Notes: generated by a model not told the origin, from the letters alone. 64,000 nucleotides of DNA from Mycobacterium sp. M26 (GCF_001494595.1 NZ_LN929908.1:1463716-1527715), one strand, 5' to 3'; positions 29,696 to 39,376 are shown, numbered from the stretch's first letter. Made by a program: numbers and translations.

Positions 29696-30670
29696 GTGAG
29701 TGCGACAGTGGCCGGCCTGCATCTGATCCTGGGTGACGAGGAACTGCTGGTGGACCGTGCCATCGGCGAGGTGCTGCGCGCCGCCCGCGCCGCGGCGGGC
29801 ACCGCTGACATCCCGGTCAACCGGATGCGGGCGGGTGAGGTGTCCACCAACGAACTCGCCGAACTGCTGAGCCCGTCGCTGTTCGCCGACGAGCGGGTGG
29901 TGGTCCTGGAGTCGGCCGCCGAGGCCGGCAAGGATGCCGTCGAACTGATCGCCTCGGCCGCCGCCGATCTGCCGCCGGGCACCGTGCTCGTCGTCGTGCA
30001 CAGCGGCGGGGGCCGGGCCAAGGCACTGGCCGATCAACTCAAGAAGCTCGGTGCCGAGGTCCATCCCTGCGCCAAGATCACCAAGGCCGCCGAGCGGTCG
30101 GACTTCGTACGTGCCGAGTTCCGCGCGCTGAAGGTGAAGGTGGACGACGACACGCTGGCCGCCCTGCTCGACGCGGTCGGCTCCGACATCCGGGAACTGG
30201 CCTCGGCGTGCTCGCAGCTGGTCGCCGACACCGGGGGACAGGTCGACGCCGCTGCGGTGCGGCGCTATCACAGCGGCAAGGCGGAGGTCTCCGGCTTCGA
30301 TATCGCCGACAAGGCGGTGGTCGGGGACGTTGCCGGGTCGGCCGAGGCACTGCGGTGGGCGATGATGCGGGGCATGCCGCACGTCGTGCTGGCCGACGCA
30401 CTGGCCGAGGCCGTACACACCATCGCCAGGGTGGGGCCGCTCTCGGGTGACCCCTACCGGCTGGCCTCAGAACTGGGAATGCCGCCCTGGCGCATCCAGA
30501 AGGCGCAGAAACAATCGAGGCGCTGGTCGCGGGATCGGATCGCCACCGCGATCCGCCTGGTGGCGGCATTGAACGCCGACGTCAAAGGGGCAGCAGCCGA
30601 CGCCGATTACGTGTTGGAAGAGGCGGTGCGCAAGGTGGCGCACCTGGCCGCCGGAGGCGGCCGGGACTGA
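29696..30670 (+). CDS. holA: DNA polymerase III subunit delta
   Basis: 324 residues from GTG 29696. HolA is the subunit that opens the sliding clamp in the clamp loader. Features: [17 protein letters not shown] at the N-terminus (degenerate AAA+ domain without Walker A), [39 protein letters not shown], and a C-terminal collar domain with [18 protein letters not shown]. Length is normal. It follows comEC as in M. tuberculosis and converges on rpsT. Confidence 0.92.
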   Translation: MSATVAGLHLILGDEELLVDRAIGEVLRAARAAAGTADIPVNRMRAGEVSTNELAELLSPSLFADERVVVLESAAEAGKDAVELIASAAADLPPGTVLVVVHSGGGRAKALADQLKKLGAEVHPCAKITKAAERSDFVRAEFRALKVKVDDDTLAALLDAVGSDIRELASACSQLVADTGGQVDAAAVRRYHSGKAEVSGFDIADKAVVGDVAGSAEALRWAMMRGMPHVVLADALAEAVHTIARVGPLSGDPYRLASELGMPPWRIQKAQKQSRRWSRDRIATAIRLVAALNADVKGAAADADYVLEEAVRKVAHLAAGGGRD

Positions 30671-30683
30671 CCCGGGCGGGTCA
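30668..30683. terminator. Stem-loop between convergent holA and rpsT
   Basis: TGACCC-GGGC-GGGTCA, a perfect 6-bp stem whose left arm includes the holA stop. It lies between convergent genes with no U tract and is a candidate bidirectional terminator. Confidence 0.45.
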
Positions 30684-30691
30684 GCAGCGAA

Positions 30692-30952
30692 TCAGATCTT
30701 GTTGAAGGCCTGGGCCAGCGCCGACTTCTTGTTGGCGGCCTGGTTCTTGTGGATCACGCCCTTGCTGGCAGCCTTGTCCAGCTTGCGGCTGGTCGACAGC
30801 AGCAGCTCGCCGGCCTTGTCCTTGTCGCCCTCGGCGGCGGCCTCACGGAACGCGCGGACAGCCGTGTGGAGCGAGCTCTTCACCGACTTGTTGCGCACCC
30901 GGCGCCGCTCGTTGGTGCGGATCCGCTTCTCCTGCGACTTGATGTTAGCCAC
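30692..30952 (-). CDS. rpsT: 30S ribosomal protein S20
   Basis: 86 residues, the usual size. [18 protein letters not shown], the Lys/Arg-rich helices, and [21 protein letters not shown] are diagnostic for bS20, which binds 16S rRNA helices in the 30S body. It is a single gene, reads toward holA, and has its own upstream region of 171 bp shared with the divergent ATP-grasp gene. Confidence 0.97.
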   Translation of the reverse strand: MANIKSQEKRIRTNERRRVRNKSVKSSLHTAVRAFREAAAEGDKDKAGELLLSTSRKLDKAASKGVIHKNQAANKKSALAQAFNKI

Positions 30953-31123
30953 GCGTGAATATCCTCTTCGTTCTCAAGCTGGGGGTGTCAGTCTTGCCGG
31001 GGCCGTTAGGCCCTCGGGCAGCGACTGTTCAGGGTACCAGTGAGGGGCACAAACGCCCAAAAGCGACAGCCAAGGCACTGCAGTGGCCTGCCGAAACGGC
31101 CAACGTGGTGCAGCATGTGACGG

Positions 31124-32788
31124 GTGAGCCTTCGCACCCTGCCCTCCGAATCCAGCCGCTCGTCGCGCAATGGTTCGCGCGAGCCCCGCCACCACGACCA
31201 CATCTTCGGTGGTTACAACAAAATGGGCACCTATGCGAAGGCGTTCGACGAGATGTTCGACGCCCAGGGCAACGTGCGCGGACCGTACAAAGGCATCTAC
31301 GCCGAACTCGCCCCGTCGGATACCGAGGAGCTCGAAGCCCGGGTCGAGGCCCTCGGCCGCGCCTTCATCGACCAGGGCATCACGTTCTCGCTGTCCGGCC
31401 AGGAACGGCCCTTCCCGCTCGATCTGGTGCCCCGCGTCATCTCCGCCGCCGAGTGGTCCCGGCTCGAACGCGGCATCACGCAGCGGGTCAAAGCGCTCGA
31501 GATGTACCTCGACGACATCTACGGCGATCAGGAGATCCTCCGTGACGGGGTCATCCCGCGCCGCCTGATCACCTCGTGCGAGCACTTCCACCGGCAGGCG
31601 GCCGGGATCAACCCGCCCAACGGGGTGCGCATCCACGTCGCCGGTATCGACCTGGTCCGCGACGCCCAGGGCACCTTCCGGGTGCTCGAGGACAACCTGC
31701 GCTCGCCGTCGGGGGTGTCCTACGTCATGGAGAACCGCCGCACCATGGCCCGGGTGTTCCCGAACCTGTTCGCCACCCACCGGGTGCGGGCCGTTGGCGA
31801 CTACTCCTCACACCTGCTGCGCGCGCTGCGCAACGCCGCGGCCACCAACGAGGCCGACCCGACGGTCGTCGTCCTGACGCCGGGGCCGTTCAACTCGGCC
31901 TACTTCGAGCACTCGCTGCTGGCCCGCCAGATGGGCGTCGAACTCGTCGAGGGCCGCGACTTGTTCTGCCGCGACAACACCGTCTACATGCGCACCACTG
32001 AGGGCGAGCGCCAGGTCGACGTCATCTACCGCCGCATCGACGACGACTTCCTGGACCCGATGCAGTTCCGGCCCGACTCGGTGCTCGGGGTGGCCGGGCT
32101 GCTCAATGCCGCCCGGGCCGGCAACGTCGTCATCTCCAGTGCGGTGGGCAACGGGGTCGGCGATGACAAGCTGGTCTACACCTACGTGCCGACGATCATC
32201 GAGTACTACCTCGGCGAGAAGCCGCTGCTGGCCAACGTCGACACCTACCGCTGCTGGCTGGACTCCGAGCGCGAGGAGGTCCTGGACCGCATCGACGAAC
32301 TGGTCATCAAACCGGTCGAGGGCTCCGGCGGGTACGGCATCGTGTTCGGGCCGGACGCCTCGGAGAAGGAACTGGCGGCCGTGCGCAAGAAGATCATCGC
32401 CGACCCGCGCGGCTGGATCGCCCAGCCGGTGGTGCAGCTCTCGACGGTGCCGACGAAGGTCGGCGACAGCCTGGCTCCCCGCCACGTCGACCTGCGGCCG
32501 TTCGCCGTCAACGACGGCGAGGACGTCTGGGTGCTGCCCGGCGGCCTGACCCGCGTGGCGCTCACCGAAGGCTCGCTGGTGGTGAACTCCAGCCAGGGCG
32601 GCGGATCCAAGGACACCTGGGTGCTGGCGTCGCGGTCCTCGGTGGCGGCCCGGGAACTGGTCGGCGCGGAGATCGTGCGCAAGGTGCCCAAGACCGCCAA
32701 GGCGCCCGCCACCGAGAAAGCCCCCGAACAGTCCGGCCAGCAACAGCAGAGCCAACAGCAGCAACAGCAGCAGGGAGTGATGCACTGA
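31124..32788 (+). CDS. Circularly permuted ATP-grasp protein
   Basis: 554 residues from GTG 31124. The CP_ATP-grasp (DUF404/DUF407) family is recognised by YDEMF-like AFDEMFDAQGNVRGPY near residue 42, FRVLEDNLRSPSGVSYVMENR, VLTPGPFNSAYFEH, VDVIYRRIDDDFLDP and KPVEGSGGYGIV. Such proteins are predicted ATP-dependent carboxylate-amine ligases that make or extend a peptide or amide. The last 25 residues are Gln-rich and encoded by a CAG/CAA run. The gene overlaps the alpha-E gene by one base and is followed by a transglutaminase, a conserved trio whose product is not known. No transmembrane segment is seen. Confidence 0.88.
   Translation: MSLRTLPSESSRSSRNGSREPRHHDHIFGGYNKMGTYAKAFDEMFDAQGNVRGPYKGIYAELAPSDTEELEARVEALGRAFIDQGITFSLSGQERPFPLDLVPRVISAAEWSRLERGITQRVKALEMYLDDIYGDQEILRDGVIPRRLITSCEHFHRQAAGINPPNGVRIHVAGIDLVRDAQGTFRVLEDNLRSPSGVSYVMENRRTMARVFPNLFATHRVRAVGDYSSHLLRALRNAAATNEADPTVVVLTPGPFNSAYFEHSLLARQMGVELVEGRDLFCRDNTVYMRTTEGERQVDVIYRRIDDDFLDPMQFRPDSVLGVAGLLNAARAGNVVISSAVGNGVGDDKLVYTYVPTIIEYYLGEKPLLANVDTYRCWLDSEREEVLDRIDELVIKPVEGSGGYGIVFGPDASEKELAAVRKKIIADPRGWIAQPVVQLSTVPTKVGDSLAPRHVDLRPFAVNDGEDVWVLPGGLTRVALTEGSLVVNSSQGGGSKDTWVLASRSSVAARELVGAEIVRKVPKTAKAPATEKAPEQSGQQQQSQQQQQQQGVMH
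32740..32775 (+). repeat. CAG/CAA trinucleotide run coding a polyglutamine tail
   Basis: An imperfect CAG/CAA array at the 3' end of the ATP-grasp gene gives QQQQSQQQQQQQ just before the stop. It is a simple repeat that could vary in length without losing the frame. Confidence 0.75.
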
Positions 32789-33765
32789 TGCTCGCCCGTA
32801 ACGCCGAGGCGCTGTACTGGATCGGGCGCTATGTCGAGCGCGCCGACGACACCGCCCGGATTCTGGACATCACCGTCCACACCCTGCTCGAGGACTCCAG
32901 CGTCGACCCCGACCACACCTCCCGGGTGCTGCTGCAGGTGCTCGGCATCGAGCCCCCCAAACATCAGCTCGATCTGTGGTCGCTGACCGATCTGGTCGCC
33001 TTCAGCCGGGGCTTGCCCGGCGGCTGCTCGATCGTCGACGCGATCTCGGCGGCACGCGAAAACGCCCGCTCGGCACGGGAAGTCACCTCCAGCGACATGT
33101 GGGAGTGCCTGAACACCACCTACAACGCGCTGGCCGAGCGGGAGCGTGCGGCCCGCCGGCTGGGCCCGCACGAGTTCTTCTCCTTCATCGAGGGCCGCGC
33201 GGCGATGTTCGCCGGGCTGGCCGACTCGACGCTGTCCCGCGACGACGGCTACCGCTTCCTGGTGCTCGGCCGGGCCATCGAACGGGTGGACATGACGGTG
33301 CGGCTGCTGCTGTCCCGGGTCGGTGACAGCGCCTCCTCGCCGGCCTGGGTGACAGTGCTGCGATCGGCCGGCGCCCACGACACCTATCTGCGGACCTACC
33401 GCGGCGTGCTCGACGCCAACCGGGTGGTCGAATTCATGTTGCTGGACCGGCTTTTCCCGCGGTCGATCTTCTACTCGCTCAAGCTCGCCGAGCACAGCCT
33501 CGACGAGCTGATGCACCGCGCCCACAATCGCACCGGTGCCACCGCGGAGGCCCAGCGGCTGCTCGGCCGCGCCCGCAGCGAGTTGGAGTTCATCCGTCCC
33601 GGTGTGCTGCTGGAGTCACTCGAGCAGCGGTTGGCGGCGCTGCAGACCACCTGCGCCGAGGTCGGAGAAGCCGTGGCGCTGCAGTACTTTCACTCCGCAC
33701 CCTGGGTGGCGTGGTCGGATGCCGGTCGTAACGGTGCGTTGGTGGTCGAGGAAGGGGAGATCTAA
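32788..33765 (+). CDS. Alpha-E domain protein
   Basis: 325 residues, ATG overlapping the upstream stop (TGATG). The whole protein is an Alpha-E (DUF403) domain: MLARNAEALYWIGRYVERAD at the start, then long amphipathic helices (EHSLDELMHRA, FLVLGRAIERVDMTVRLL). Such proteins always occur with the permuted ATP-grasp protein and a transglutaminase and are predicted to assist or modify the same ligase reaction. The single-base overlap suggests translational coupling and probably complex formation. It is cytoplasmic by sequence. Confidence 0.88.
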   Translation: MLARNAEALYWIGRYVERADDTARILDITVHTLLEDSSVDPDHTSRVLLQVLGIEPPKHQLDLWSLTDLVAFSRGLPGGCSIVDAISAARENARSAREVTSSDMWECLNTTYNALAERERAARRLGPHEFFSFIEGRAAMFAGLADSTLSRDDGYRFLVLGRAIERVDMTVRLLLSRVGDSASSPAWVTVLRSAGAHDTYLRTYRGVLDANRVVEFMLLDRLFPRSIFYSLKLAEHSLDELMHRAHNRTGATAEAQRLLGRARSELEFIRPGVLLESLEQRLAALQTTCAEVGEAVALQYFHSAPWVAWSDAGRNGALVVEEGEI

Positions 33766-34605
33766 ATGTGGCGGATGCGCGTGGTGCACGCGACGGGCTA
33801 TGCCTACAAGTCCCCGGTGACCGCCTCCTACAACGAGGCTCGGCTCACCCCGCGGTCGGATTCCCGGCAGAACGTGATCCTCAACCGGGTCGAGACCGTG
33901 CCGGCCACCCGCAACTACCGTTATGTCGACTATTGGGGCACGGCCGTCACGGCTTTCGACCTGCACGCCCCGCACACCGAACTCGAGGTGACCTCGTCCT
34001 CGGTGGTCGAGACCGACAAGGCCGAGGCGCCGGAGAAGTCCGTCACGTGGGAGGAACTGGCCTCCGAGGCGGTCCGTGACCGGTTCGACGAGGTCCTCAC
34101 CCCGACGCACTACACCCCGACCAGCCGGCGCCTGGAACGGGTCGGCAGACGCATCATCAAGGAGAACGATCCCAACGACGCCGTGGTCGCCGCCGCCAAG
34201 TGGGCGCACAGCGAGCTCAGGTACGTCCCCGGCACCACCGGCGTGCACTCCTCGGGCCTGGACGCCCTGCGTGAGGGCAAGGGCGTCTGCCAGGATTTCG
34301 CGCACCTGACGCTGATCCTGTTGCGCGGGATGGGAATTCCGTCGCGGTACGTATCGGGCTATCTGCATCCCAACCGTAAAGCCGTCATCGGCGACACCGT
34401 CGACGGGCAGAGCCACGCCTGGATCCAGGCGTGGACGGGCAGCTGGTGGAACTACGACCCCACCAACGACACCGAGATCAACGAGCAGTACATCAGCGTC
34501 GGCGTCGGCCGGGACTACGCCGATGTCTCACCGCTGAAGGGCATCTACTCCGGTGAGGGCTCCACCGATCTGGACGTCGTGGTAGAGATCACCCGACTGG
34601 CCTGA
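33766..34605 (+). CDS. Transglutaminase-like cysteine protease family protein
   Basis: 279 residues starting right after the alpha-E stop. The N-terminal transglutaminase-associated domain (MRVVHATGYAYKSPVTASYNEARL) precedes the core with Cys in GVCQDFAHL, His in SHAWIQAW and Asp in WNYDPTND. This complete triad is consistent with peptidase or transamidase chemistry. With the ATP-grasp and alpha-E proteins it probably forms a peptide-synthesis/peptide-processing unit. There is no signal peptide. It is the third gene of the conserved trio also found in M. tuberculosis. Confidence 0.9.
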   Translation: MWRMRVVHATGYAYKSPVTASYNEARLTPRSDSRQNVILNRVETVPATRNYRYVDYWGTAVTAFDLHAPHTELEVTSSSVVETDKAEAPEKSVTWEELASEAVRDRFDEVLTPTHYTPTSRRLERVGRRIIKENDPNDAVVAAAKWAHSELRYVPGTTGVHSSGLDALREGKGVCQDFAHLTLILLRGMGIPSRYVSGYLHPNRKAVIGDTVDGQSHAWIQAWTGSWWNYDPTNDTEINEQYISVGVGRDYADVSPLKGIYSGEGSTDLDVVVEITRLA

Positions 34606-34639
34606 TCCCCGGGAACCGAACCGGCCTGCCGCACGACTA

Positions 34640-34668
34640 ACTCCTCCAGGGCGAACCGATGGAGGAGT
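34640..34668 (+). promoter_or_regulatory. Hairpin sequestering the ribosome site of the PepSY gene
   Basis: The left arm ACTCCTCCA (34640-34648) pairs over 9 bp with TGGAGGAGT (34660-34668) across an 11-nt loop. The right arm contains the GGAGGAG Shine-Dalgarno of GTG 34672. In the mRNA this would hide the ribosome site unless the stem is opened, so translational control by a protein, ligand, temperature or an upstream ribosome is possible. Confidence 0.5.
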
Positions 34669-34671
34669 GGC

Positions 34672-36192
34672 GTGGCAACAATCGAGCGCGAACAACGCCG
34701 TGGCGATGCAGCGGTGCTGCGCAGGATCTGGCGGCTGCATTTCTGGGTCGGCCTGTTCGCGGCCCCGGCCCTGATCACCCTGGCCTGTACCGGGCTGATC
34801 ATCCTTTACACCCAGCCGTTGGATCACTGGCTCAACGGCGATCTCACGACGGTGTCCCAGGGGTCGGCACAGGTCTCGCTCGACGATCAGATCGCCACCG
34901 CCCGCCAGCACGTCGGCGCCGACATGCAGTTCGACGCGGTCACCCCACCCAGCGCCCCGGACCGCTCGACCCAGGTGGACTTCGTCCCCACAGCGGGTCC
35001 GGAGGTGGGGGAGCGCAACGTCACCCAGGTGTTCGTCGACCCCTATACCGGGCGCTATCTGGGCCAGCGCCACGAACTCGACGGGCTGATCGGCTGGGCC
35101 AACCAACTGCACCGGCTGTTCGGCAACGACGGTCCGACCCTGGCCCTGCCGTCGCTGGGTCACCTGATCGCGCCGTCGGACTATCCGGACGCGACCATCA
35201 CCGTGGGCGTGGGCAACCTGATCATGGAGATCACCGCGGTGTGGATCCTCGTGCTGCTGGCCAGCGGCATCTACCTGTGGTGGCCGCGCACCATCGAGAA
35301 CGGCAAGCCGCGACTGCGCATCCGCTGGGCCAAGGGCGGCCGCATCCGGTGGCGAGATCTGCACGCCGCCACCGGGATTCTGCTGTCGGTCGTCCTGATC
35401 TGCTACATCGTGTCCGGGCTGACATGGTCCCGCTACTGGGGCGAGAACTGGCGGGCGGTGGCCACCACGGTGACCCCCTCGACCGAGATCGACGCGCCGT
35501 CGACGCCGGCCAAGCTGGGTGACTATGACCGTCTCGGACGCCGGATCGCGTGGGCGGCCAAGGACGATCCGATCTATGCCTCCCAGCCGGGCACCTCGGT
35601 CGCGGCGCCGCTCGGATTCGCCGAGATCGACCAGATTGCCAAGTCGGAGAACATGGTTCCCGGCTACTCGATCGTCCCGCCCGCCGACTCGACCGTCGAC
35701 GGCAAGACCGTGTACGGCAGCTACACCGTCGTCAACCACTGGCCGCAGAAGCTGTCCGAGCAACGCACGCTGTACCTCAACCAGTTCACCGGCGCGACCA
35801 TCGCCAATGCCACCGCCGCCCAGGACGGGGCGCTGACCCGGCTGACCAGCTGGGGGGTAGACGCCCACATGGGCACCCAGTACGGGCTGTTGACCCGGAT
35901 CACCGCGACCCTGGCCTGCCTGGGTGTGCTGACCAGCATCATCACCGGAGCGATCATGTGGTGGAAGCGCAGGCCCACCGGTTCGGCGGGGCTGCCCGGC
36001 CGCACCAGCGACAGCATGCGGGCCAACACGCCACGGGGTGCGGTGATCGCGATCGCCGTGATCGCCACCGCGCTGTCGGTGCTCTACCCCGCGTTCGGCG
36101 CCAGCCTGGTCCTGGTGCTGGTCATCGAGGGCATCCTGTCGGCCGTGCGCGGCCGCCAGGACACCGATGAAGAGACGGTGCTGCCTAGCTGA
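34672..36192 (+). CDS. PepSY-associated transmembrane protein
   Basis: 506 residues from GTG 34672 with a near-perfect GGAGGAG ribosome site. About five membrane segments: 26-46 ([20 protein letters not shown]), around 188-206 ([17 protein letters not shown]), 230-248 ([17 protein letters not shown]), 405-425 ([19 protein letters not shown]) and the last 40 residues. PepSY-type soluble domains lie between. The conserved IYLWWPR motif is typical of the PepSY_TM family linked to iron or siderophore reduction and peptidase control. The gene is not part of the preceding trio (66 bp gap with a hairpin). The exact function is not shown by the sequence. Confidence 0.85.
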   Translation: MATIEREQRRGDAAVLRRIWRLHFWVGLFAAPALITLACTGLIILYTQPLDHWLNGDLTTVSQGSAQVSLDDQIATARQHVGADMQFDAVTPPSAPDRSTQVDFVPTAGPEVGERNVTQVFVDPYTGRYLGQRHELDGLIGWANQLHRLFGNDGPTLALPSLGHLIAPSDYPDATITVGVGNLIMEITAVWILVLLASGIYLWWPRTIENGKPRLRIRWAKGGRIRWRDLHAATGILLSVVLICYIVSGLTWSRYWGENWRAVATTVTPSTEIDAPSTPAKLGDYDRLGRRIAWAAKDDPIYASQPGTSVAAPLGFAEIDQIAKSENMVPGYSIVPPADSTVDGKTVYGSYTVVNHWPQKLSEQRTLYLNQFTGATIANATAAQDGALTRLTSWGVDAHMGTQYGLLTRITATLACLGVLTSIITGAIMWWKRRPTGSAGLPGRTSDSMRANTPRGAVIAIAVIATALSVLYPAFGASLVLVLVIEGILSAVRGRQDTDEETVLPS

Positions 36193-37012
36193 CGCTGACC
36201 CGGTGTAGGTCGTTGCCGAGTTCGATGGTTCCGCCGAACTCGGCGGCGGCCAGCGCTCGCCATTGATCTTCCTGGCCGGGGGCCAGTGGCGGTACGTAAT
36301 GGGTGAGCACCAGGGTGCCCACGCCGGCCCGCGCCGCGGTGGCGGCGGCCTGCTGCACCGAGGAGTGGTAGTCGAGGATGTCGCGGATGCGCTGGACCGG
36401 CATCTGCTCGACCAGATCGGCCCGGATCACGGTGTGCACCAGAGCGTCAGCACCGGTGGCCAATTCATCGAGGGTGGCGCACGGGACGGTGTCGCCGGCC
36501 AGCACCACCGACGTGCCGTCGTGCTCGACGCGGAAGGCGATGGTCGGTTCCACCGGGCGATGATCGGTGGGCGCCACGGTGATTCGCACGCCATCGGCGT
36601 CCCACACCTGGCCTTCGGTGTACTCGTGCACCTGGATCGACGGCGGCTCGGTGATATCGGGATGGTGGCCGATGCGGTAGGAGATGTCGGGCGCCAGCGC
36701 GGCCAGTGTCGCCTCGACGACGGCCTTGGTGCCGGGCGGGCCGATGATGGGCAGCGGCGTCGGCACGAACGTCGTCACCCATCGGGTGGTGATGACATCG
36801 GACAGGTCGGTGATGTGGTCACTGTGCAGATGCGTCAGCAGCAGCGCGGTGATGTTGGCGGCGCCGACACCGACGGCCGCGGCCCGCATCAGTACACCGC
36901 GTCCGCAGTCCACCAGGAACACCGCATCGCCGGCCTTGACCAGGGTGGACGGCCCTGCCCGGTTCGGGTCGACCATGGGGCTACCGGTGCCGAGCAGCGT
37001 GATGTCAATCAT
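36185..37012 (-). CDS. RNase Z-like metallo-beta-lactamase-fold hydrolase
   Basis: 275 residues. LLGTGSP at the N-terminus, [11 protein letters not shown] (the HxHxDH zinc motif), later [12 protein letters not shown] with the bridging Asp, and VLTHYVPP with the last His match the ribonuclease Z/arylsulfatase-type MBL family. RNase Z cleaves tRNA 3' trailers; some members of this branch have other ester or phosphodiester substrates. It is at the place of the M. tuberculosis RNase Z-like gene beside the CBS gene, although an accessory cluster is now inserted between them. It converges on the PepSY gene with an 8-bp overlap. Confidence 0.85.
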   Translation of the reverse strand: MIDITLLGTGSPMVDPNRAGPSTLVKAGDAVFLVDCGRGVLMRAAAVGVGAANITALLLTHLHSDHITDLSDVITTRWVTTFVPTPLPIIGPPGTKAVVEATLAALAPDISYRIGHHPDITEPPSIQVHEYTEGQVWDADGVRITVAPTDHRPVEPTIAFRVEHDGTSVVLAGDTVPCATLDELATGADALVHTVIRADLVEQMPVQRIRDILDYHSSVQQAAATAARAGVGTLVLTHYVPPLAPGQEDQWRALAAAEFGGTIELGNDLHRVSVS

Positions 37013-37095
37013 GAGTCATTCCTACCGTGCCGGGGCGGTGGCGGCGGGTAACCGGTACCGATGGCGGCCACCGGTGTCGGCGCGCATGATCGTTT

Positions 37096-37209
37096 CAATA
37101 CTCTATTGATCAGTGATAGAGCTGGCGGTGGAGAAATACACAGTTCACGGTCAGCACTGGCCCGCACTTTCAATAGGTCATTCACGGCTTGGAAACACCC
37201 CGGCAATAG
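37096..37209. promoter_or_regulatory. Three CAATAG-type half-sites upstream of the glutamine synthetase-like gene
   Basis: CAATA-CTC-TATTG (37096-37108) is an inverted repeat, and CAATAG recurs at 37171-37176 and 37204-37209. The tract is unusually AT-rich for this genome. It may be the operator region of the glnT/creatininase cluster, with the TetR protein as the candidate binder. Inferred from position and repetition only. Confidence 0.35.
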
Positions 37210-37250
37210 AGCGCACCTACGGTCGGAGTTCTACCGCTGAAAGGACCCCG

Positions 37251-38621
37251 ATGACCACCACGCTCGACGGCCATACGCAGCACGCTGAGGTTGATCAGAT
37301 CGCCGAGACCTTGGCTGCCGCAGGCGTTCGGTATGCCGCGATCAGTTTCGTCGACATGCACGGCAAGCCGAAGTCGAAGATGGTGCCGCTGGCACACCTC
37401 GGGCAGGCCGCCTTCGGGTCGGAGATGTTCACCGGGGCCGCACTCGACGGCGTGCCCCAGGATGTCAACGACGACGAGGTGGCACCCCACCCGGATCTCG
37501 GCAGAGCGATCATCATGCCCTTCAACCGCGAGATCGCCTGGTTCCCAGGAGATCTGTGGATCGGAGACACCCCGTTCGAGGCGTGCAGCAGGCAGATCCT
37601 CAAGCGGGTGAGCGCCGACGCCGCCTCCCTCGGGTACACCTTCAACCTGGGGATCGAGACCGAATTCTTCCTGCTGTCCGACAGTTCGGGCGTGCCGGCC
37701 CCGGCCAGTCCGGACGACACCCTCGACAAGCCCTGCTACGACCTACGCACGATGCTGCACAACTTCGGCGTGGTGGACGAGATCGTCACCTCGATGAACG
37801 AATTGGGCTGGGATGTCTACTCGTTCGACCATGAGGACGGCAACGGTCAGTTCGAGACCGACTTCACCTACACCGATGTGGTGACAATGGCGGACCGCTT
37901 CGTGTTCTTCCGGATGATGGTCGGTGAGATCGCCCGCAAGCACGGCCTGTTCGCGTCGTGGATGCCCAAGCCCTTCGCCGATCGGACCGGCAGCGGTGCG
38001 CACTTCAACATGTCGCTGGCCGACTCCGCGGGCACCAACCTGTTCGCCGCAGCCGATGACCCCCGCGGGTGTGGTCTCTCGGAACTGGGATACCAGTTCA
38101 TTGCCGGTGTGCTGGCGCATGCGCCGGCGATCTGCGCGGTGATCGCACCCACCGTCAACAGCTACAAGCGGCTGGTGAAACAGGGCAGCATGTCGGGGCT
38201 CACCTGGGCCCCGATCTTCGCCTGCTACGGGGACAACAACCGCACCAACATGCTGCGAATCCCCAAGGGCGGGGGCCGGGTCGAGTGCCGGGCCGCCGAC
38301 AGTGCCAATAATCCTTATCTCGGTTCCGCGCTGATGCTGGCCGCCGGATTGGAGGGCGTCCGCGCCGGGCTGGATCCGGGAGAACCCAACCGGGACAATC
38401 TCTATCGGCTCTCCGATGTCGAGTTGCAGGACCGCGGGATCACCTGGTTACCGCGCTCGCTCGGTGAAGCGATCGAGGCGCTCGAATCGGACCCGTTGGT
38501 GCGCAGCGTCTTCGGTGAGGCGATGTTCGCCTCGTTCGTCGACGAGAAGCGCGCCGAATGGGATTCCTACAACGCCCACGTGTCGTCATGGGAGTCCGAG
38601 CGCTACCTGAGGTTCTTCTGA
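37251..38621 (+). CDS. glnT: Type III glutamate-ammonia ligase (glutamine synthetase-like)
   Basis: 456 residues from ATG 37251, which has GAAAGGA upstream. Glutamine synthetase superfamily: beta-grasp N-domain with SFVDMHGKPKSKMVPL, catalytic core with GIETEFFLL, DGNGQFETDFTYTD, TGSGAHFNMSL, and RIPKGGGRVECRAADSANNPY. The GVPQDVNDDEVAPHPDLG stretch resembles the type III/GlnT group associated with amine or gamma-glutamylmethylamide metabolism rather than the housekeeping GlnA. It overlaps a creatininase-like gene by one base, so an amide- or amine-catabolic role is more likely than bulk ammonia assimilation. The symbol follows the family and the substrate is unproven. Confidence 0.82.
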   Translation: MTTTLDGHTQHAEVDQIAETLAAAGVRYAAISFVDMHGKPKSKMVPLAHLGQAAFGSEMFTGAALDGVPQDVNDDEVAPHPDLGRAIIMPFNREIAWFPGDLWIGDTPFEACSRQILKRVSADAASLGYTFNLGIETEFFLLSDSSGVPAPASPDDTLDKPCYDLRTMLHNFGVVDEIVTSMNELGWDVYSFDHEDGNGQFETDFTYTDVVTMADRFVFFRMMVGEIARKHGLFASWMPKPFADRTGSGAHFNMSLADSAGTNLFAAADDPRGCGLSELGYQFIAGVLAHAPAICAVIAPTVNSYKRLVKQGSMSGLTWAPIFACYGDNNRTNMLRIPKGGGRVECRAADSANNPYLGSALMLAAGLEGVRAGLDPGEPNRDNLYRLSDVELQDRGITWLPRSLGEAIEALESDPLVRSVFGEAMFASFVDEKRAEWDSYNAHVSSWESERYLRFF

Positions 38622-39376
38622 TGGCTGATGGTGGCAGTCATCGCTGGGAGGAACTCAACTCGGTCCAGATCGCCGCACGCCTGGCTGCCGACCCTGACAC
38701 GGTGGCGTTGATCCCGGTAGGGGCCACCGAGCAACACGGACCGCACCTGCCGGTCGGCACCGACACCATCATGGCGACCGCGGTGGCCGAGGCCGCCGCA
38801 GGCGACCTCGCCCTGATTCTGCCCGCATTGTCGTTCGGCGCGAGCATGTTTCACGGCACCGAGCTGGCCGGGACGGTCGCCTTCAGCGGCGAGGACACCG
38901 CCGACGCGGCGGTGCGGGTCGCGCAAGCCTGTGTCGATTCCGGGGTGCGGCGCATCCTGTTCGTCAACGGGCACGTCGGCAACGCCGCACCACTGTGGCT
39001 CTCCTGCGACCGTTTTCGCCGGCTGTATCCCGACCGGCGGATCGGTGTCATGCAGTGGTGGGACCTGACCCCCGACATCGCCCGGCGGGCCACCGAGGAT
39101 GCCGCGGACTGGCATGCCAATGCCGCTGAAACCTCACTCATGCTGGCGATTCGCCCGGAGCTGGTGGACACCGAGGCGATGGCCGGCGCCGACGATCCCG
39201 ACCGCACCGCAGGCACGGTGTTTCGCTATCCCGTCGGGCAGGTGTCCACCAACGGAGTGACCGGGTACCCGTCGCGGGCGTCGAAGGCCTACGGTCTGCA
39301 GCTGTGGCGGGATGTGGTGGCCGCGGCGCGCGATGTCGTCGAACGCGCGCACACCGAGGTCCCCCCACTGGGGTGA
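38621..39376 (+). CDS. Creatininase-family amidohydrolase
   Basis: 251 residues; the ATG shares a base with the glnT stop. The signature PVGATEQHGPHLPVGTDT provides Glu/His/Asp metal ligands, and FVNGHVGNA, WHANAAETS complete the creatininase active-site pattern. Members hydrolyse cyclic or linear amides (creatininase, formamide hydrolases, the mycofactocin peptidase MftE). MftE is excluded as identity because no mycofactocin genes are present. The coupling to a glutamine-synthetase-like enzyme suggests release or recycling of an amide made by that ligase. Confidence 0.83.
   Translation: MADGGSHRWEELNSVQIAARLAADPDTVALIPVGATEQHGPHLPVGTDTIMATAVAEAAAGDLALILPALSFGASMFHGTELAGTVAFSGEDTADAAVRVAQACVDSGVRRILFVNGHVGNAAPLWLSCDRFRRLYPDRRIGVMQWWDLTPDIARRATEDAADWHANAAETSLMLAIRPELVDTEAMAGADDPDRTAGTVFRYPVGQVSTNGVTGYPSRASKAYGLQLWRDVVAAARDVVERAHTEVPPLG

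Noticed and set aside
28757..30418. Minus-strand open frame of 553 codons over comEC and holA
   Set aside because: Translation is His/Arg/Gln-rich low complexity, opposite two recognised genes.
38621..39376. Creatininase-like gene as mycofactocin peptidase MftE
   Set aside because: No mycofactocin precursor, radical-SAM or other mft genes are nearby; the neighbours point to amide metabolism.
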